Position numbers and translations under genes: made by a program. Below, piece by piece: positions 62,719-64,000 of a stretch of 64,000 nucleotides of DNA (position 1 is its first letter; each line of letters starts with the position of its first letter). Origin of the DNA: Eudoraea chungangensis (GTDB taxonomy: Bacteria; Bacteroidota; Bacteroidia; Flavobacteriales; Flavobacteriaceae); the NCBI RefSeq assembly GCF_029360665.1, contig NZ_JARDUB010000004.1, positions 1 through 64,000 on the forward strand, given 5' to 3'. A model generated the notes under the pieces. The model did not search any database. It saw only the letters and a list, made by a program, of their open reading frames with translations, and was not told the DNA's origin.

Positions 62719-64000
62719 TTGCAATCAAACAAACACTATCTTCTTTTCTTTTTGTTAGTAATTATGGGTCCTTCCGCCTTATTTGCACAAGAAGATTTTA
62801 TTAAGCCCCTTCCCATAAAGGCGGTGCAAGATAGCATAACAGCTCCTTTGATGCCAGCTCCTGTCCGCCGAGATACCGTAGTAACAGATTCTTTAGAAAA
62901 CGACTCTATTCAAACCAAATCGGGAATGTTAACCGATAAAATTAAATACAAGGCAAAAGACTATGTCAAACTAAGTCAAAAGGATCAAAAGATTTATTTA
63001 TACAATGAAGCGGAGATTTATTATGAAGACACCGAATTAAAAGCTGGGGTGATTATCTTAGACTATATTAAGAATGAAGTCTATGCCGGGAGGCTAAAAG
63101 ATTCCCTTGGTAATTACTCTCAGACCCCATATTTTAAACAAGGAGACAATATCGTTATACCCGATAGCATTCGGTTTAATTTTGATACACAAAAGGCACT
63201 TATTTTTAATTCTAGAACCGAACAACAAGCTGGTTTAGGGCAGTTAGGAAGCGACGCGATGAAGGTTTATGCCAACATTACGAAAAAAGAGAATGATTCT
63301 GTGTATTTCTTAAGTGAAGGCAAGTTAACCACATCAAAAGACACCATTAATCCAGACTATTATATTAGAATTCGGAAAGCCAAGTTTGTTCCCAAGAAGA
63401 AAGTAATTGCAGGCTTTAGTAATATTTATATCGCCGATGTGCCAACTCCGGTGGCCTTGCCCTTTGCTTATTTCCCTTTAACCTCAGGCCGAACGGCTGG
63501 TGTGATGATGCCCACTTTTGGTAATGATCCAGACAGGGGGTATTTTTTACAGAATCTGGGATATTACATTCCAATAAGCGATTATGCAGATCTAACGGTA
63601 ACGGGCGACTTATACACTAATGGGAGTTGGGGGTTCAGGGCGCAATCTGTTTATGCCAAAAAATATAAATACAGAGGAAATTTCAACTTTAGATACGAAA
63701 ATCAGATTACTAGTCAAAAGGGTTTTGATGATTATAGCAGAGGTACAATTTATAATATACAAATATCTCATTCGCAAGATTCTAAAGCCAATCCAAATTC
63801 TCGTTTATCCGCTTCTGTCAACTTGGGTAGTAGTCAGTATTATCGTAATTCTTTGTTACAACAGAATCTTCCTAATACACAGATCAATAATTTATCTTCT
63901 TCTATTTCATATTCCAAAACTTTCCCGGCATATCCGTCGGTTAACCTAAGTCTTACAGCAACACACAACCAAAACACCAATACCGAAGCCGTAGATTTAA
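62719..64000 (+). CDS. lptD: LPS assembly outer membrane protein LptD, 5' part
   Basis: Partial gene reading off the right edge, about 427 codons from a TTG start at 62719; the frame opens just upstream with no ATG. Residues 1-24 form a signal peptide (QSNKHYLLFFLLVIMGPSALFAQ). The N-terminal jelly-roll (OstA-like) region has YNEAEIYYEDTELKAGVIILDY and DSIRFNFDTQKALIFNSRTE, followed by VALPFAYFPLTSGRTAGVMMPTFG and the start of the beta-barrel (GYYIPISDYADLTVTGDLYTNGSWG). The product inserts lipopolysaccharide in the outer membrane. Being beside an amidase gene is usual in Flavobacteriia. Confidence 0.88.
   Translation, partial: MQSNKHYLLFFLLVIMGPSALFAQEDFIKPLPIKAVQDSITAPLMPAPVRRDTVVTDSLENDSIQTKSGMLTDKIKYKAKDYVKLSQKDQKIYLYNEAEIYYEDTELKAGVIILDYIKNEVYAGRLKDSLGNYSQTPYFKQGDNIVIPDSIRFNFDTQKALIFNSRTEQQAGLGQLGSDAMKVYANITKKENDSVYFLSEGKLTTSKDTINPDYYIRIRKAKFVPKKKVIAGFSNIYIADVPTPVALPFAYFPLTSGRTAGVMMPTFGNDPDRGYFLQNLGYYIPISDYADLTVTGDLYTNGSWGFRAQSVYAKKYKYRGNFNFRYENQITSQKGFDDYSRGTIYNIQISHSQDSKANPNSRLSASVNLGSSQYYRNSLLQQNLPNTQINNLSSSISYSKTFPAYPSVNLSLTATHNQNTNTEAVDL

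Noticed and set aside
62542-62724. 60-codon minus-strand ORF upstream of lptD
   Set aside because: Covers the divergent promoter region and the lptD start; no signal peptide or family features.

Overview
The window is chromosomal DNA from a member of the Bacteroidota, most likely a marine Flavobacteriaceae; I cannot place it below family. The evidence is low GC, intergenic -7 elements of the Bacteroidetes type TAnnTTTG with little Shine-Dalgarno signal, lipoproteins of the SCSKD type, and family-typical genes (BshA, GH3/beta-lactamase fusion, HdrBC-like Fe-S pair, single MlaD, Bacteroidetes-size CusA, LptD beside an amidase). No rRNA, tRNA, CRISPR array or insertion sequence was seen.

Layout. 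(1) 1-215: 5' end of a secreted galactose-oxidase-like protein. (2) 490-6798, minus strand: export and priming-sugar operon (aminotransferase, FlaA1/CapD-type dehydratase, Wza, Wzc). (3) 7254-20168, plus strand: uronic acid and sulfation block. It holds UDP-glucose dehydrogenase, UDP-glucuronate 4-epimerase, a sulfotransferase, CysQ, a tandem DUF2061 protein, CysC, CysD, CysN, an arylsulfotransferase-like protein, two small membrane proteins, a second sulfotransferase, and a WbpP/WbpO-type pair for UDP-GalNAcA. It ends at a strong terminator at 20188. (4) 20478-22280: pectate-lyase-like lipoprotein with its own terminator. (5) 22573-45735: assembly and decoration block. It holds five GT4 glycosyltransferases, Wzy, Wzx, CapA, two TupA-like ATP-grasp proteins, a PglC-like transferase, an ATP-grasp/HAD pair, three FemAB/GNAT-like proteins, an MBOAT/SGNH acylation pair, a polysaccharide deacetylase and a WecA/WbpL-like initiating transferase. 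(6) 45775-51166, minus: CusB/CusA-type metal efflux. (7) 51375-62466, minus: envelope and housekeeping genes (OmpA, PrcB-like lipoprotein, BshA, GH3/beta-lactamase, a conserved unknown, two Fe-S proteins, MlaD, amidase). (8) 62719 to the end, plus: 5' part of lptD.

Taken together, regions 2-5 look like a complete Wzx/Wzy-dependent exopolysaccharide or capsule locus. The predicted product is an acidic polymer containing galacturonic/glucuronic acid and GalNAcA-type sugars. It carries its own PAPS supply and sulfotransferases, O-acylation and deacetylation enzymes, and an unusual number of ATP-grasp and FemAB/GNAT enzymes. The last group suggests amino acids or other amines amide-linked to the sugars. 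This sulfated, possibly aminoacylated uronic acid polymer is the most interesting hypothesis in the window.

Intergenic stretches. The gaps above 300 bases (6799-7253, 20169-20477, 23668-24002) have their own entries. Those just under 300 bases (216-489, 22281-22572, 28980-29261, 44465-44760) hold only AT-rich DNA apart from the promoter-like elements, terminator and direct repeat listed.
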